Shown one piece after another: positions 49,901 through 60,937 of a stretch of 64,000 nt of DNA (within the stretch, counting starts at the first letter, position 1; the number at the start of each line of letters is the position of its first letter). This DNA is from Manduca sexta (Eukaryota > Arthropoda > Insecta > Lepidoptera > Sphingidae), in contig NC_051119.1 in NCBI RefSeq assembly GCF_014839805.1, forward strand, positions 8,053,245-8,117,244, written 5' to 3'. The notes under the pieces were generated by a model. It made no database searches, had not been told where the DNA came from, and saw nothing but the letters and a program-made list of their open reading frames with translations. Position numbers and translations under genes: made by a program.

Positions 49901-52900
49901 AATGAAATTATTGTTTGTATTCATGTCTGTGATATATTGTAATAATGGTGGAGGAATCATTGTGCGAAACATGGAAATGTAATTTAATAGCTTGAATCAT
50001 AGACTGCCATTTTGAAGCCATAATTCATTACACGTCAATTTGAAATGCTCGATTCTGGAATTTTCTCTGCAACCAAATTCCACGCGAACGAATCACGGGT
50101 ACATTGTGTTTTACCTGACTACGACGAAGCGAGGAAAGGGTAATGATTTTAACACCCTATCTACTGGATGTACGTCTCTCATATATGTGAGAGTTTGTCG
50201 GGGTAGGTACCACTGCGATATATATTTCTGCCGCCAAGCAGCAGCGTGTAGTCGCTGTTGTGTTCCGGTTTGAAGCATATTGTAGCCAGTGTAATAAATG
50301 GACATAATAAGACTTAACATATCATGACTCACGATGGCGAGCGCAGTGAAATATTAAAAAAACGAGTAAGATCACGTCACATGTCCTATTTCCCATTTAA
50401 TCATGTAATTCATGTAATTTTTTTTACGTAAACGTAAACAATACTTAGTACCACCTATGTCAATCACCGCACTCTCACATTTTATTTACGTAAAAAATCT
50501 TAAGGCGACGTTACAGTGGATATGTTTATTAGGAAGACGTTAATTGGATATGTGTAGCATCGTATACATCATTGATTTCCAAAGTGGTCCAGTTGACCCC
50601 CAGGGGTCCACGGGAGACTTGACGAAAGTCTACGTTGGCGTGACCAAAAAAATTAGAGTCCACAATTTATAAGCGAGGGTCCACGATAGTTTATCTGGTT
50701 TGTTAGTAAAGAACTACAATGTTGGCTTGACTTCACCTATCAATGTAAGCAGATAATATTGATAGGGGTCGTGAGGCAAGGTGACCACAACATAACTCTC
50801 CAGACGCCTCCCGCGATGGCTATGCAGTAGTTGTAATACACTTTCTCTGCGAAACCAGAAAAAAAGGGCCACCGGAACCAGCGCCACCGTATTAACTGGG
50901 CGGTAGTTGTGATGCACCTTCTCTGCCAAACCAAAAAATCTATCGGAACCAGCAAAATTTTGAAAGGGGTCTATGAGAAAAAAAGTTTGGGAACCTCTGG
51001 TATACATCATAGTAAATTCGCGGTCAGAACTAGGTAGGCGGCGTCAGTCACGATGTAACACATCAAATAATCTATCTGTCAATACGAACATCGTAAATAT
51101 ACCATTTAATTACAAACATAAAATATAATAATGGTTATGAATATGTTTTGAATATCATATATATGGAAATAATAGCGAATGGTAAATATAAACCATTAAT
51201 TAATTGCCTTACAAGTTTGTTTTCGTAGTATTGACCAGAGAAAAATTAAGAATATTGATTGTCTATATAGGAAATATTATTTTGCCATTTGCAAAATCAG
51301 GGTTTATTTTTGGTATTTTAGAACTGTCAAAAGACCGCGAAACTTTGTGTTGTTATCCTTAGGTTACATCTTCAAATAGTTATTCAATTGACGAAATATT
51401 TCACCGTTGCATTACGGAATAAATAACTCAATGGATATACGCGTGAGCGAGCACGGATGGTTAAAATGATGAGTTGTTGAACAGCCAGCTTAACATATCA
51501 TACGGTAACTAGTGGTTGGTTTTGAGATAATTAATGGCAATTTTTATATAAAAATCAATGCCGATTTTTGATCGCGGAACGTTTAACAGCCTGTGCACAC
51601 ATTATCTGATGTTATATTAATGCACGACGTCCATCTTTTCGTCGACGTTCGCGTCGTGATTCGGCTTGGCGCGCCGCGGTGTGTTCCTAATGAACGCAGT
51701 ATTAAAGTAAACTAGCTTTTACTCGCACCTCCACCCGCGTGAAAAAGTTTTTTTGGAATAAAAGTCTCATTTTAACCCGGCGAGCGTGTGGCGGGGTATG
51801 TCATACCCCCCATGTTAATTACTGGCGTATATTTTTTGTGCCTGACTTTCAAACTTATAGTCTCTTTGAGTAGCTGGAGTTACAGGGTTGCGGAAGGTAA
51901 TAGTGGGGTGATCACAGTGTCGCGGCAACCTGCATTCGAGTTACACGCTTGCAAACTGAGTTCGGGTACGTGATACCCCGCCTCATAGCTGGTGTGACAA
52001 AAACTAAAATTGCTTTTTCTGCTATTTTAACTTATTTTCTTTGTTTAATTGTAGATTTTAATAGAAAATGGATGTTGAAAATAGAAAAAACAACTTCGGT
52101 CTATGATAGAAGATGTACTTACTAGAACAGGGTTTCGCAAACTTTTATTTAGTGCGGACCACTAATGCCACCTTATGCGACCTTTTTGCGACCAAAGTCG
52201 TAATGTTTGGGTTGATGTTGTTCAGTTGGATTCTTAAATTTGTTTTTACTAGCAGTTTACTTCTGTATTTATTTTTAGATATACAAGAGTGCAAAAGCGT
52301 GCACTTTATAGTTTTTCTTTTAACTTTTATTTTACTTGCGGATCCCTGAGAGGGGCCCACGGGCCCCAGGGGTCCTATGTTCTCGTGAAAATCAGGGCAA
52401 AGACACTAAATGGACCGATTTCATCCGTAACTTAGGCTTGGCTTTAGTTTACGAACACCTGAAGATGTGAAATGACAAAAATATATATTCCGATTTATAT
52501 ACGTCAGAGAATTTCTTCCCAGATCAACGAATCACTTTCATCGACTCAAAATGTTCCTGGTCATTTTATTAGATGTAAAGATTACCCCAACAAAAATAAT
52601 CATAAGACAAAATACTCATGAACAAGCTCAGGAAAGGCTATTAGTGTGGAGCATGCAATGTTTTTTGCAAAAACTGCACAGATTTTATCTCCAGTTCCTA
52701 AGATGTTCCTAAATTTTTTGTGATTTTTTAGTTTATAAAGAAAGTTATTTCATATTCTATCATACGATTAAGTTTTTTTTATCATAAAACTGGTTTTACT
52801 TTAGTTCCTTTTTAGTTTTTAAGAGACTGAAAGTGTTTGTTTGAAATTCAAAGTGACTTATTTCCATCGAGGTAAAAAAATAAAATTGTTAAAATGGCGC

Positions 52901-54766
52901 GATAGTTTTATTTCCAATGCGTTATGATGGTATTGTCTTATTATACCAAAAAATAAATAGTATAATACTTCTTCGGAAACAAGTTTTATAGACAATTTTT
53001 TAAGGGGTATGTCATACCCTGCCTCATACTTCTTGTTACATTTTTTCACCACATGCTCGCCGGGTTAATTTCGCTGGATAAAATGTAGTCTATATTTTAA
53101 GTTAGACCTCCAGCAATACATCGGTTAAAACAGTATTTACTTCTAGGTAAGCAAGTTTTTGCGTTACATACAAAAAGACAAAAATTCTAAAAACTATTGT
53201 TTTGCCTTCTGTTGCTCTGATAAAGATCCCCTTTATTAATTTTTCTTCAATAATTATAGTGTTCAGACATCGACGTGTTACAATTTAATTATATACATCT
53301 AAATATATATAACTCAAAGGTGACTGATTGACATTCGCTTAAATAGGATTTTGATAAATTCAATCCCCATGGGGATAAAATTTGTTTGAACCTATCAGTA
53401 CTGGGAAAATATGTAGCAAGACTTTTATCATACAGTGGACTTTTATCCCAGAAAACTCCTTCACGCGGGTGAAGCCGCGAGCAAAAGCTAGTAATATATA
53501 AAGATGTTTGGTAGGTAAATTGCGGCTCAATTTTATCAGAGTCGGGCGCCTAGTCGACGCTAGCTATAATGCAAACCCAGACATCTGCAGACGATGATTA
53601 CTTTATGTCAACGAAAATGTCAAGTTTATAACAACCAGAGTGTTACGACCTTACAAAGCTATGATTTGATTATGAACCGCCCAAATCATGTTCTTGTAGG
53701 TCAATTATTATTCCAAAGCTAACATTAGGTAACGATTTAGGAATGTTCACAGTTTTTGTCTCAATGCTTTGTGTTTTGATGTCCAGGTTTTGTATTTTTT
53801 TATAGAATATAAATTGAATTTGGAAGCACTTGTTGCTCTGCCATCCCTTTAGGAATAAATGGTGTACGTATATTATTATGTTTGACTCCTACCAAAAGAA
53901 ATATTGGACATTAATGGAATAAACCGTTCAAAATAAAATCTGTAGTTATGTATATCAAAACAATATTGTGATTAGTCTATCGCCGTCCGAAGATAGTTTC
54001 GGATTTATTATAGGCATTAATTTAGGTACTGATGTATTTACCCATCGGCATGACGTGTCCGAAGTGGTTGCCGTCGCCGACGCCGCTGCAGTTCCATCGG
54101 CGCCCGCTCAGCTGCACGCGGCATTCCTCGTACGCCATGCTGAACATCAAATCACTTTATTTACTGTAGCTACATAGGCATCCAATAACTTTGTTTACAG
54201 TAGCTTCATGAACATCAAATTACTTTCTTTACTGTAGCTACATGAGCATCAAATCGCTTTGTTTACTGTAGCTATATGAGCATCAAATCAATTTGTTTAC
54301 TGTAGCTACATGAGCATCAAATCACTTTGTTTACTGTAGCTACATAAACATCAAATCTCTTTGTTTACTGTAGTTACATGAGCATCAAATCACTTTGTTT
54401 ACTGTAGCTACATAAACATCAAATCTCTTGGTTTACTGTAGCTACATGAACATCAAATAACTTTTTTTATTATAGCTACATGAACATCAAATCACATTAT
54501 AGCTTTCTATAAAAAAGCAAAGTATTCGACACACATTTGTATGTTTTTTACACTTATTTATGATTTTATTTTGTTTTATTTTTTTCTACAGACTCTTTGG
54601 TATGTTTTCAGGTTAGGAAACTAATAGTACATACCGCAAGCCGTCTCCAATGGCCGCGATGGCGGCTGGCGAGGCGCGGCACATGGCGCGCTGCTTGTCG
54701 GTGAGGCCGGGGGCCTTCGCGCAGACCAGGTGCGCGCCCAGCGACACTCCGCCGCACGCGCCGCCT
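37910..54766 (-). CDS. WntA: Wnt family ligand, probably WntA, missing its first coding exon
   Basis: Secreted, lipid-modified cysteine-rich ligand for Frizzled receptors. Seven minus-strand exons join in phase: 54635-54766, 54042-54139, 46360-46471, 45120-45276, 39952-40142, 38852-38994 and 37910-38061 (TGA), about 328 residues. Hallmarks in order: [80 protein letters not shown] (the serine in HGVSGSC is the palmitoleoylation site), [31 protein letters not shown] and the end HVCN. The signal peptide and first 30-40 residues are upstream. Subfamily: the C-terminal part is closest to Wnt4/WntA-type sequences and unlike Wnt1, 5, 6, 7, 9, 10 or 11. Lepidoptera are thought to lack Wnt4, so WntA is favoured by exclusion. 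Introns of 4.8 and 7.6 kb are repeat-rich. Confidence 0.85.
38485..38650 (+). repeat. SINE-like repeat, family B, good copy
   Basis: Blocks: ATCAGCCTGTGTATATCCGG, AACAGGCCGGCAAAATTATG, TCTCGTCAGTCGACATTCTC and CTTGCCATCAGGTGCAGTGG. It lies in the last intron of the Wnt gene. Confidence 0.72.
39078..39408 (-). repeat. tRNA-derived SINE, family A, full length
   Basis: The 3' end CAGCCCTGTGTTACATGCTG is near 39091 and the A box (CCAACTAGGTTA on the plus strand) is near 39385. It lies in a Wnt intron. Confidence 0.85.
39720..39905 (+). repeat. Interspersed repeat, family E, fragment
   Basis: Carries the TTGGCTTCTGTTG block twice, and GGCCTGTTACAATTTGATTA at its end, as at 48505-48755 and 53069-53300. 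Confidence 0.6.
40195..40320 (-). repeat. SINE-like repeat, family B, inverted copy
   Basis: The reverse complement gives AACAGGCCGGCATGATTGTG and AGGGATAATCATCTCTTGTC, matching 38485-38650. A G9 run (40361-40369) follows nearby. Confidence 0.6.
41845..42360 (+). repeat. CTAGCTTTTGC-type element with one 123-bp unit
   Basis: Same order as 21645-22545: GCTTTTGCTCGTGGCTCCGC head, GGGAGCCTATGTTCTTCC, one CATAACTGCTCCGCTCCTAT unit (42172-42294), a CAAA microsatellite and TATATAATAGTATAGATA. Confidence 0.85.
45890..46010 (-). repeat. Diverged repeat resembling family B, inverted
   Basis: The reverse complement carries GATCCCTCGTCAGTCAACGC and CACTTACCACGAGGTGTAGT in the family B order. It is weaker than the other copies. 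Confidence 0.4.
47178..47553. mobile_element. Small TIR element with GTTGCCAGA ends
   Basis: Left end GTAGGGTTGCCAGATTTTTT; right end reverse complement GTTAGTGTTGCCAGACGTTC. About 375 bp with no coding capacity. A GTCCCGTCGGGAC palindrome lies inside, near 47491-47503. Confidence 0.6.
47695..47870 (-). repeat. Interspersed repeat, family E, inverted fragment
   Basis: Starts AACAGAAGCCAAAACAACAG and contains GAAATTGAATGCAGTTTTCA and ATGTATTGCT, matching 58265-58515 in the same orientation. Confidence 0.65.
48505..48755 (+). repeat. Interspersed repeat, family E
   Basis: Runs from GCGGCTTCGCCAGCATGAAA through GGAGCCTATATTTTACATCT and CAATACATCGGTGAAAATTT to GGGCCTGTTACAAATG. It ends right beside MITE G2. 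Confidence 0.65.
48761..49015. mobile_element. MITE with about 85-bp terminal inverted repeats, family G
   Basis: The left arm starts GTGTCGCTCTCTTAATAAAA and the right arm ends TTTTTAAGAGAGTGATGTA. The arms also pair through TTTCTGTTTGCGACC / GGTCGCAAACTGAAA. A long-armed foldback MITE, same family as 2388-2626. Confidence 0.78.
49350..49500 (-). repeat. SINE-like repeat, family C, inverted copy
   Basis: The plus strand reads ATTGCTTTGAATGACGAGAT and GATAGTAAGCGATACGACCG, the reverse complement of the 3' half at 61425-61580. Confidence 0.65.
50165..50345 (+). repeat. SINE-like repeat, family C, 5' part
   Basis: Contains GCCAAGCAGCAGCGTGTAGT, GTAGCCAGTGTAATAAATGG and TCACGATGGCGAGCGCAGTG; it stops before the 3' half. 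Confidence 0.7.
50572..51003. mobile_element. hAT-like non-autonomous remnant
   Basis: The right end, read inverted, is CCAGAGGTTCCCAAACTTTT, a common hAT MITE end. The left end (TTCCAAAGTGGTCCAG...AGGGGTCCACGG) is only loosely similar. The reading frames across 50714-51010 are short and not transposase-like. Confidence 0.45.
51709..53300 (+). repeat. Interspersed repeat, family E, split by a piggyBac-like insertion
   Basis: The left part 51709-51775 starts ACTAGCTTTTACTCGCACCT. The right part 53065-53300 continues TTTCGCTGGATAAAATGTAG and ends CGTGTTACAATTTAATTATA. Joined at one TTAA, the two halves follow the family E order. Confidence 0.7.
51772..53068. mobile_element. piggyBac-like non-autonomous element flanked by TTAA
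   Basis: TTAA at 51772-51775 and 53065-53068 bracket a 1,289-bp element with inverted ends CCCGGCGAGCGTGTGG / CCACATGCTCGCCGGG. GGGGTATGTCATACCC-like sub-terminal palindromes lie near both ends (about 51795 and 53010) and a variant near 51965. No piggyBac transposase is seen. 52125-52395 inside looks like a separate hAT-type insert (GGTTTCGCAAACTTTT to CCCCAGGGGTCC). Confidence 0.8.
53330..53500 (-). repeat. CTAGC-type repeat fragment
   Basis: Ends CGGGTGAAGCCGCGAGCAAA followed by AGCTAGTA. Contains TATCCCAGAAAACTCC and GGGAAAATATGTAGC. Confidence 0.65.
54141..54500 (+). repeat. 34-bp minisatellite abutting a Wnt splice acceptor, about 10 units
   Basis: The unit is CATGAGCATCAAATCACTTT then GTTTACTGTAGCTA, period 34, with point variants. 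The first, partial unit (GAACATCAAATCACTTTATT) starts at the acceptor of the Wnt exon ending at 54139, so the splice acceptor tract on the minus strand is made of repeat sequence. Confidence 0.9.
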
Positions 54767-55819
54767 CTGCACACAATACACATACTATTTACTAGCTATG
54801 CTCATAACTTCGTGTATGTAGACTTACATCCGAGTTGTGGATAAAGTAAATAACGAATATCTTAAAATGACGATAATTTTTACGGTATCCGTATGAAACA
54901 AAACCTGTGTTCTGTTTCCAATTATACTTTGTCTACTTGACAAAACTTGTGAAAAAACCCTGAGAAAACATAACCGTTTAGTATTTTAGGAGATGTGCTA
55001 ACAAATAGAAAATCAGTCGGACAGAAAATTATTCTAAATATCGCTAATCTGTATTCCATTACTCATATTATAATTCCCTTATTTTTTTTTTATGTTTACA
55101 CTTACCGAATTTGCCAATTAATTATACGTATAGATGACTAGTTGTGTTAAAAAAGCTAAAGGAACAGTATTCTTCAGTTATCACTGGTATATCTTGATTT
55201 ATTATCTTTTTGATAACTTACACTATTCGAAACTAATAAAAAAAAAAACTATTAGGTACGATAAAATGACTTCACTTCACCTAATATTAAGCGTAATTAA
55301 GAAAAATAAACCAAACAGAAAAAGTCGTTATAATATTCCTCAGAAAATTTTACACAACAGCAAAATCATTCCAATTAAAATCATCCTTTAGACTTCAAAG
55401 TGAAGTCTATATTAGAGTTTAAATTAAAATTGAAAACACGCTGAAAGACGTTCGTCGCAATTACATAAAAGGCATTGCGAAAAAAACTCAACGTTCTACA
55501 AACTGTATTTACATACGATATCTAATGAAATATATTTATTTGTATATCATTAAATAGTAGGAAACGAAGCGGTAACAATTGCGACACACATTAGAATTGT
55601 GTCGCTTAGACTATTTGTTCTGTGTTGTTTAGCGCTTCGGATATGGAATTCGGAAATACGGTGCTAAATAGAGATTGTAATTGTACTGACGCGTGGTAGG
55701 CAAGGCTCCTGTAACACGTAGAGAAATAGTTTTAGATAAAATTGCTTACTCATTGTAGAAGCTTTATCTCTTTTATAATCAAATATTTGTGTCGTTGAAT
55801 GAAACAGTGTTTTTTAGAA

Positions 55820-56250
55820 AAAAATCCAATACCCAATGATAGTTGACCGTTAGTCAAATATCTATAATTTCCGGAAAATATCGTTGAGTTTGATAAAACG
55901 AAATTTATAATATATTTTAATACTCACACCATGATAATAAATTTACATTGTTTTAAAGATTTTAATCTAGTACCCAAAGATATTTGACCGTTAGACAAAT
56001 ATCTGCGATTTCCGAAAAATAACGCTAATGTTGATAAAAAGAAATTTATAATATATTTTAATATTCACACAGTAATAATAAATATACATTGTTTTAAAGA
56101 TTTTAATCTAGTACCAAATGAAAGTTAAGCATAAGTAAAATATCTACAATTTTCGAAAAATATCGATGAATTTTATAAAAAGAAACTTGTAATATATTTT
56201 AATACTCAACTAGTGATAATAAATACATTTTTATAAAAAAATCTAAATCA
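55820..56250 (+). repeat. 141-bp tandem repeat, three diverged units
   Basis: Landmarks recur at exact spacing: ACCCAATGAT at 55831, ACCCAAAGAT at 55972 and ACCAAATGAA at 56113. Each unit continues with a TATTTTAATACTCA-like and GATAATAAAT-like segment. Units differ at many sites, so the array is not recent. Confidence 0.88.
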
Positions 56251-56929
56251 TCATTTAAACTAGACATTATGCTTTGCTGGAAAAAGATGGACAGGTAAAA
56301 TTAGGACGTATGATAACCCTAGTCATATATTATTGAAACGGAGTGTTCTAGGAATTGAACTCTAAGTTTTTGTGATATGAGATCATTTGTGTGAAGTAGG
56401 TCATAGTTTCTTAAATTCTAGGAATACAAAATTACAAAGTTTAGAGAACAAAAGGTCATATTTAGTTTTGGATGCCTATTAATTGTGATGTGGAATAATT
56501 ACGTTAAATGTTTTTTAATTTATTCGAATTGCACTCTTCAGTTTCTTGTACTTTCTGTAAAGAGGATAATAATGAAAACGTCGGGAGAAAAGTAAAATAT
56601 TAAAACCGCGATAAAATTCGTAAAATAGTTTAATTTAAAAGACGATAATACTTAAGGCTCATTTATTATTTATGATTGCGAAGGCCTAGAGGTGTTGGTG
56701 GGACCGCAGTCTCCGTTAAAAGACGCCCTATGTAGAGACTAACTTGGACTCCGAAAATATTTGTGTACAATAATTTAAGTGTGTTTAATTTCTGCTATAC
56801 CATTGACTTCATTGTCTCTATTTGATTAAAAGTTTAAGCGTAGCTGTAAAAATATGACTGGACTCCTACCACGAATTAACGCGTGATTGTAACGTTAACG
56901 GAATGTTTTTTTTTTGGGGAACTGCCGTA

Positions 56930-57310
56930 TTTATCACCGCTAATGGTGTACAAGCGATCCCCCGGCTTTACCCCGGATTACCAACCACGGCAGTCCCATG
57001 ATGAGTTGGTGGGCCCTACCGCTATCAATGGAGGCGCTAGCTGGGGGTTCGCTGGCAGCCTGTAGCTACACGGTCTTAGTTCCCGGGAGGAAGAAGGGAG
57101 GGGATCGAGGGAAGGAAGAGAAGAGGAAGGAGTAGGAGTTATTAGGATGGTTGGAGGGGAAATGTTCACGAACCCTTACAGACCTCACTGTGAACTTAGC
57201 AAACATGAGATATACACACGAGCTGTGTATCTAAGGTCGCGGTAAATGTACCACCCTGCATGGGCGTGAATTTGGTGTGGAGACCAAGCGCACAAGAATT
57301 GCCTCGGAGG
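56930..57310. other. GC-rich patch, possibly old LINE sequence
   Basis: Stands out in AT-rich surroundings: CGATCCCCCGGCTTTACCCC, a purine-rich run at 57085-57140, then GGGCGTGAATTTGGTGTGGA. No frame longer than about 60 codons. It resembles the kind of sequence left by non-LTR elements, but I cannot place it. Confidence 0.3.
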
Positions 57311-58264
57311 GGAACGGAATTGTTTAGTTTCAGTAAAAGAGTTTTAAGATAATATAGAGCGGATACTGGAAAGATTGTCATACAAAAATGTGGTGCTTAT
57401 GTGATGGTTATTCAATCTACCGTGAAATAGCAAAACACAAATGTAAAATACTTCATATATCATGATTTGCAGGTTTTAATGCGAATATTAGCTCGCTGTG
57501 ACATCTTGTCATATTCATACGAATATTTCAAATAAGACAGCGACGTTACCAATTGGTTATAACTTTTGGAGCAAAAATTTCGCCCTGATGTCCAGTCTGT
57601 AACTAACTATATATATAGTTTAAGTTTCAGTTAGTTTTTGTATGAAATATAAACAGCGCTTCGTGAGCGTTTTTGACACTAAAATCTGCAGCGTGAACAT
57701 CGCACGCGTGTATACTGCGAATAGTAAATCGTGTAACCATGGTAATAAACTCCTAGTTATAATTCTGAGATGAACTCAAACATACAATTCGTAAACTTGG
57801 AAGATGAAAAAGGGCGCCCGTATGTATAGTGTCCGCAATTTCATAGTCGACTGTACATTTGTTCAACTTTTTTCATCTGACAGCCAACTGAAGTGAAGTT
57901 GCATCTCAATATTAGCCAATCACAACGCGCGTACGTATGCCTACGGAAATCATTTTAGATATTTGCACCGAAGAAACTGTTAAAAAAACCAGGGGACTTT
58001 TTTTGTTCCACGCGAGCATTGCGTCGTTAAGGGCCGCTTCTGTTGGGCACAGTTAGTAAACAAATATGTGGACAACGTAGTGCCATTGATTTGTTTATTT
58101 TTATTGTGTTTGGAGTGTCTAAATAGTGTTTCCTGACTTTCGTTGTATAAACCGGTCCGCCAAACAAGGGTCGAAGAAGGTCCGAGGTTATACTTATATA
58201 TTTACATAAAAAAATGGTACATGCCGATGTCCGTATATTATAGATACCTATTGAAGAAATAGCA

Positions 58265-58515
58265 ATGTGGGAGGACTTTATTAGAACAGCAGAAGTCAAA
58301 ACAATAGTTTTAAGAATTATTGTCTGTCTCTCTATTTGTATACGCATCACATAAAAACTGCCGCATGGAATTGAATGCAGTTTTCACTAATATATTGCTA
58401 GAAGTCTATCTTAAAATATAAGTAGGTTCCATTTTATTTCGGGAAAATATAAACAGAGATTTTTATCCCGGAAAAACTTTCTCACGCGGACGGAGACGCA
58501 CAAACTGCTATGAAT
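58265..58515 (-). repeat. Interspersed repeat, family E, inverted
   Basis: Starts AGAACAGCAGAAGTCAAAAC, contains GGAATTGAATGCAGTTTTCA and ends with a CACGCGGACGGAGACGCACA variant of the GC-rich head. Confidence 0.65.
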
Positions 58516-59692
58516 CTTGTGAGTCCATGCTGCTTGCATGTTTCAATGATAAATAGTCTACGAAGGCGGGGTATTTACTGAACTACTTCTTTTAAAGAGA
58601 AATAAAGGGTTTCGGACTACCAACAAAAATAAAGGTGTCTTTTCGCACTGGAACGTAACACTGAAACGCGAAATTGTCTACAGATATTTGCCAGATGCTC
58701 TTTCAGTTAACGGAGGCTAATTGTTTCGGTTATTACTGCAGCGGTCCAAGATTCATGTAAATTGTCGCGTCCGTGTCACAGGCCCTTGTTAATTGGCCGT
58801 ACTCGTTAACGTTTGAGTATTAATGAGTGGACAATAGTTTGTTTGGAACTGTTCTGTGTACGCAAATCTTTGTTAATTGAAAAACGTATTTGCCTTTTGG
58901 AGAAATTAGGGAAATTATAATCCTTTGTTTGCTCAAGCTCTTTCATATTGGGAAAGTACATTCGAAATTTGAATATGATATTTGTATTATAATGTAGTAA
59001 AAGTTATGATTTTACGTTCTATATATTTCAAATATTGTTTTTTTAATGAATACTGGGCGTATATAATAAAAATATTTGAATGTTTAAAAAGAACAAATTC
59101 AAATTCTTACTGGCCATTAAATATTGCTATAAAGAGTTTTTATATCTGTATATGTGTCGATCATTCGAGCTGATTAAATATTTTAAGACCTATTTTACAT
59201 AAAAAAATATTCCTACCGTAAAATTACAATATTAAGAGCTGGCACGAATTCTAGGGTATCTGATGGCTACTTTATCTTGAGACAGCGAATGTCGGGGATA
59301 GAGGGTTCGCTCGTTTGGAATCGCATCATTAGACAATATAGGAATGAGTGGAGATAATAATACCATCTCTTTCACTCCATGAAATACATTTTCATTCCAG
59401 TAAAATAATGATTTGAAATCAATTATATCGAATGTTATCTTGTGGTAAGGCAATAACTTCGTGTCCCACGCAGTAATTTGCATATTCTAACAAATTCCAT
59501 ATTGATTAGTAATAATGTTAATTATCGTTGATTAGTTTGCTTTCTCCACCACCGTGCCATCACGGTTGTGGGTGGTTGGAGGTTGCACACGGGCGTTTTT
59601 TCAGACGTTTTGGTTATTGGCAGATCTGCAATAGATCAGTTTGCTTTATAAGAATGTGATGGATGAAAAATATATAATAATTTATTTTAAGT

Positions 59693-59775
59693 GATAATAA
59701 TAATATAATATCAGCCCTGTATTATATACTGTCCCACTGTTGGGCACGGGCCTCCTCTACTACTGAGAGGGAGGG
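59693..59775 (-). repeat. tRNA-derived SINE, family A, 3' fragment
   Basis: AATAATATAATATCAGCCCT through GGCCTCCTCTACTACTGAGA, identical in order to the 3' ends of the longer copies, then stops abruptly. Confidence 0.8.
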
Positions 59776-60564
59776 ATCATTTTAAGTGATGAAACCGGAA
59801 AATTAAAAAAAAATCATCTTATGCGGTCCAACAGTTTAGGATAAGTTCAGTGGCATACACACGTACAGATATATTACATACACATTTTTTTATCCAAAAA
59901 TAAAAATAAAGCACCAATTTATTTTACGCGCGAAGTTAAAATAGTCATTAATTTCTCTGGACGTTTTCAATTTTTTCAGCCATTTTCTTAATTTTTGTTT
60001 CGGTAACAACCATTTACAAAATATTAGAAACCTAAAAAAAAGATAAATGAAATAGGTTAAGTCGTTCTTAAGTTATGTCATGATCAATGGAAAAAGGGAT
60101 TCATTTTTATATACGTAAATTATTATTTCTTTGTATTTAAAACGTTGCAGTATAGCGTGTAAAAAAACGCAGCGTTTAAACTCCGAACTCATATAACTAC
60201 AATGTATTTGGACAATATTTAGTTTACGACGATCAAGTCGCGGACATATTTTATATTTAAATATCGATAGCCCGCGGCGTCACGCGTTCTAATCATCGTT
60301 TAAATACTTTCTAAAAATGAATATTATAAAAATGATTTATTTATGTGTGTTACGGTAATAAAAATCAACGAAATTAGTAGTGTGTTTGTTTTGAATTGCT
60401 TTTTTATCGAAATTAACTAACTGGGTGTTTAGTGCAGGTTTTTTATTTATTTCAGCCACGTTGATTACGATTTTTGTTTTTTTTTCAGTCAAGTTAACAT
60501 AAGTAGACTCTAATATGTATAGATCATAGAATACATATTGAGATCATTAGTAGAAGATGAATGT

Positions 60565-60720
60565 CTTAGTGGCGTAGTTATATTGCGTACGCGGTACAAC
60601 TGAGAGTTCAAGGGTTCAAATCCCGGGTAAGGCAGTGATGTTGAGTTTTTCTGCTCTATTTGCCCGGAGTCTGGAATCTGTAACCGATTTAATTTCATTT
60701 TCTATCACATCTTGAGACGG
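60565..60720 (+). repeat. tRNA-derived SINE of another family
   Basis: TAGTGGCGTAGTTATATTGC acts as an A-box region and GGGTTCAAATCCCGGG (60614-60629) is a strong B box. The body GAGTTTTTCTGCTCTATTTG follows. The B box is tRNA-like, but no cloverleaf acceptor stem is seen. Confidence 0.65.
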
Positions 60721-60937
60721 AATACGGGCGAAAAGTGGGTTACTTGGTTGTATCTCTGTCTACTTCTTCGAGGATACAGCTTACAGGCGTGATGTCTTTT
60801 TGTGATTCTTCCGTGTATACGAAACGACTCCCAGGTATCGCATTGCTAAGATAGCTTCGCGGAACCGTCCCTGAGCCGAAATATGCTGTAAGATCTAGCT
60901 TACTAGAGCGTCCGACTCGTAGATTATTTATGTACAA

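Larger units (their letters stand above)
46472..54041 (-). other. Large Wnt intron (7.6 kb), repeat-rich
   Basis: Holds a TIR element (47178-47553), family E copies (47695-47870, 48505-48755, 51709-53300), MITE G2 (48761-49015), family C copies (49350-49500, 50165-50345), a hAT-like remnant (50572-51003), a piggyBac-like element (51776-53064) and a CTAGC-type fragment (53330-53500). No coding exon was found. Stretches between these, such as 51010-51700 and 53500-54000, show nothing recognisable. Confidence 0.55.

Noticed and set aside
51788..51973. 61-codon frame in the piggyBac-like element
   Set aside because: It starts inside the terminal inverted repeat and has no transposase motif.
56883..57169. 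Frames in the GC-rich patch near 57 kb
   Set aside because: Short, on both strands, and rich in Pro/Ser or Gly; more like old non-LTR element sequence than a gene.
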